Source of the DNA: Rhizobiaceae bacterium
Lineage (GTDB): Bacteria > Pseudomonadota > Alphaproteobacteria > Rhizobiales > Rhizobiaceae
Direction of reading: 5' to 3'
DNA length: 35,838 nucleotides
Assembly (NCBI GenBank): GCA_026981655.1
Contig: JALSIJ010000004.1
Coordinates: 1 to 35,838 of the forward strand
This document shows positions 35,149 to 35,838 of this stretch, one piece after another. Numbering within the stretch: the first letter of the stretch is position 1; each line of letters begins with the position of its first letter. Under the pieces are notes generated by a model, which saw only the letters and a program-made list of their open reading frames with translations, had not been told where the DNA came from and searched no databases. The position numbers and the translations under genes are program-made.

Positions 35149-35679
35149 ATGTTCGGGTTTAGACTGGCCTCCTTCAGTGTTGTTTTGTTGCTGATCAGCG
35201 GGCTGACCTTGCCTTCACTTGCCAATGAACGCATTTATTTTAATTCAATTCAGGGCAAATGGTCTGGCCCCGGCAATATTGTTGCGGGCAAGTACAAAGG
35301 CACCCGTTTTACCTGTAACTTTACTGGCAAAAAACCAAAAACTGTTACGGGCATGAAAATTGATGGTAGCTGCCGGGTGGGCGTTTTTTCTCAACCCATG
35401 TCATTTGAAATTATCAAAAATGGTCGCAGCTATCGCGGCAAATTTTTGGATGGAGCAAAAGGCAAAGGTCTCGATATTGTTTCCGGCAAGTTGCGTGGCA
35501 ACAAGCTTGTTGTTGGCATTAACCGAAAAAAGCTGAATGGCGCTATGGTTGCCAAATTAAATGGCAAAAACCAAATGAACATCACAATTTCAGTGCGAGT
35601 GGCAAAACAACTCATTCCAGTTATTGGCCTGACCTTGAACCGCAAAGCCGGTATTGTTAAAACCAGCGTTTCGGAATAA
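35149..35679 (+). CDS. Small secreted beta-rich protein of unknown function
   Basis: A 176-residue protein with a signal peptide (SFSVVLLLISGLTLPSLANE, cleavage near residue 26), so probably periplasmic. The mature part alternates short strands with many Gly/Lys turns, and has two cysteines (Cys56 in FTCNF, Cys75 in GSCRV) able to pair. I recognise no named family. AGGA seven bases upstream supports the ATG. It is convergent with folK, with only one base between the stop codons. Confidence 0.75.
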   Translation: MFGFRLASFSVVLLLISGLTLPSLANERIYFNSIQGKWSGPGNIVAGKYKGTRFTCNFTGKKPKTVTGMKIDGSCRVGVFSQPMSFEIIKNGRSYRGKFLDGAKGKGLDIVSGKLRGNKLVVGINRKKLNGAMVAKLNGKNQMNITISVRVAKQLIPVIGLTLNRKAGIVKTSVSE

Positions 35680-35680
35680 A

Positions 35681-35838
35681 TCAGAGTTCTTGCGGCTTCC
35701 ACCAGTCACCATCCTGTTCGATTTTTTCAATACCACTGCGGTCGGCGAGATCGCGCCAATGCGCAACATTCTCACCTTTAATCATAAGGTCCGGTGTAAT
35801 TTCGGCCAATGGAATTAATACGAAAGCTCTTTGCAGCA
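35681..35838 (-). CDS. folK: FolK (6-hydroxymethyl-dihydropterin pyrophosphokinase), C-terminal fragment at window edge
   Basis: Minus-strand translation from the right edge gives LQRAFVLIPLAEITPDLMIK ... WRDLADRSGIEKIEQDGDWW..., ending at the stop at 35681-35683. RAFVLIPLAEI-P is the conserved C-terminal segment of FolK, which pyrophosphorylates 6-hydroxymethyl-7,8-dihydropterin in folate synthesis. Only about 51 residues are in the window, so catalytic residues of the N-terminal half cannot be checked. Confidence 0.85.
   Translation of the reverse strand, partial: LQRAFVLIPLAEITPDLMIKGENVAHWRDLADRSGIEKIEQDGDWWKPQEL

Overview
The window looks like a chromosomal segment of an alphaproteobacterium, most likely a member of the Hyphomicrobiales (Rhizobiales). 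This rests on gene content and order rather than on a marker gene. The cues are a nine-gene suf cluster beginning with a NifS-type desulfurase, a divergent anmK/tyrS pair, a pyrB-pyrC'-plsY-dprA operon, a bcp/M23-peptidase pair, and a YcjX/YcjF (DUF697) pair. Base composition is moderate (near 50% GC by eye). No rRNA, tRNA or CRISPR was seen.

Layout. Positions 1-1010 (minus) hold most of a class II DAHP synthase, cut by the window edge. Positions 1139-5402 are an accessory stretch. It carries a gamma-glutamylcyclotransferase-like protein, a PAAR protein with a C-terminal HExxH metallopeptidase-like domain overlapping a small exported protein (candidate type VI effector/immunity pair), a COG4757-like hydrolase, and an NlpC/P60-like (YiiX-type) papain-fold protein. 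Positions 5418-13191 (minus) are the SUF iron-sulfur operon. In transcription order it runs NifS/IscS-type desulfurase, sufB, a repeat-derived small ORF, a small membrane protein, sufC, sufD, sufS, sufT (DUF59), sufA. A COG2945-like hydrolase is divergent from it, and a perfect inverted repeat lies between them. Positions 14125-14972 hold a two-gene unit: an anchored BamE/SmpA-like protein followed by a protein with conserved His/Asp signatures (DUF6973-like). This is a second possible toxin/partner pair.

Positions 15163-17670 encode a hybrid histidine kinase with two receiver domains. anmK and tyrS diverge around 18.9 kb. A 1146-residue AsmA/YhdP-like envelope protein follows on the minus strand, then bcp and an inner-membrane M23 peptidase on the plus strand, and an AidB-type acyl-CoA dehydrogenase on the minus strand. 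Positions 28088-32182 are pyrB-pyrC'-plsY-dprA. The PyrC homologue has lost the HxH and most other metal ligands and is almost certainly non-catalytic. After dprA come a 44-bp unit repeated three times and a degenerate second copy of the dprA 3' end, then ycjX-ycjF, a small secreted protein, and the C-terminus of FolK at the right edge.

Mobile or repetitive DNA is limited but instructive. There are two inverted pairs of a GTCATCCCGG-type palindrome inside the suf operon, one of them forming part of an open reading frame with a strong ribosome binding site. There is also a 262-bp MITE-like element with about 23-bp terminal inverted repeats upstream of pyrB. The most promising candidates for something new are the PAAR-metallopeptidase/exported-partner pair, the DUF6973-like/BamE-like pair, and the repeat-built small ORF embedded in the suf operon.
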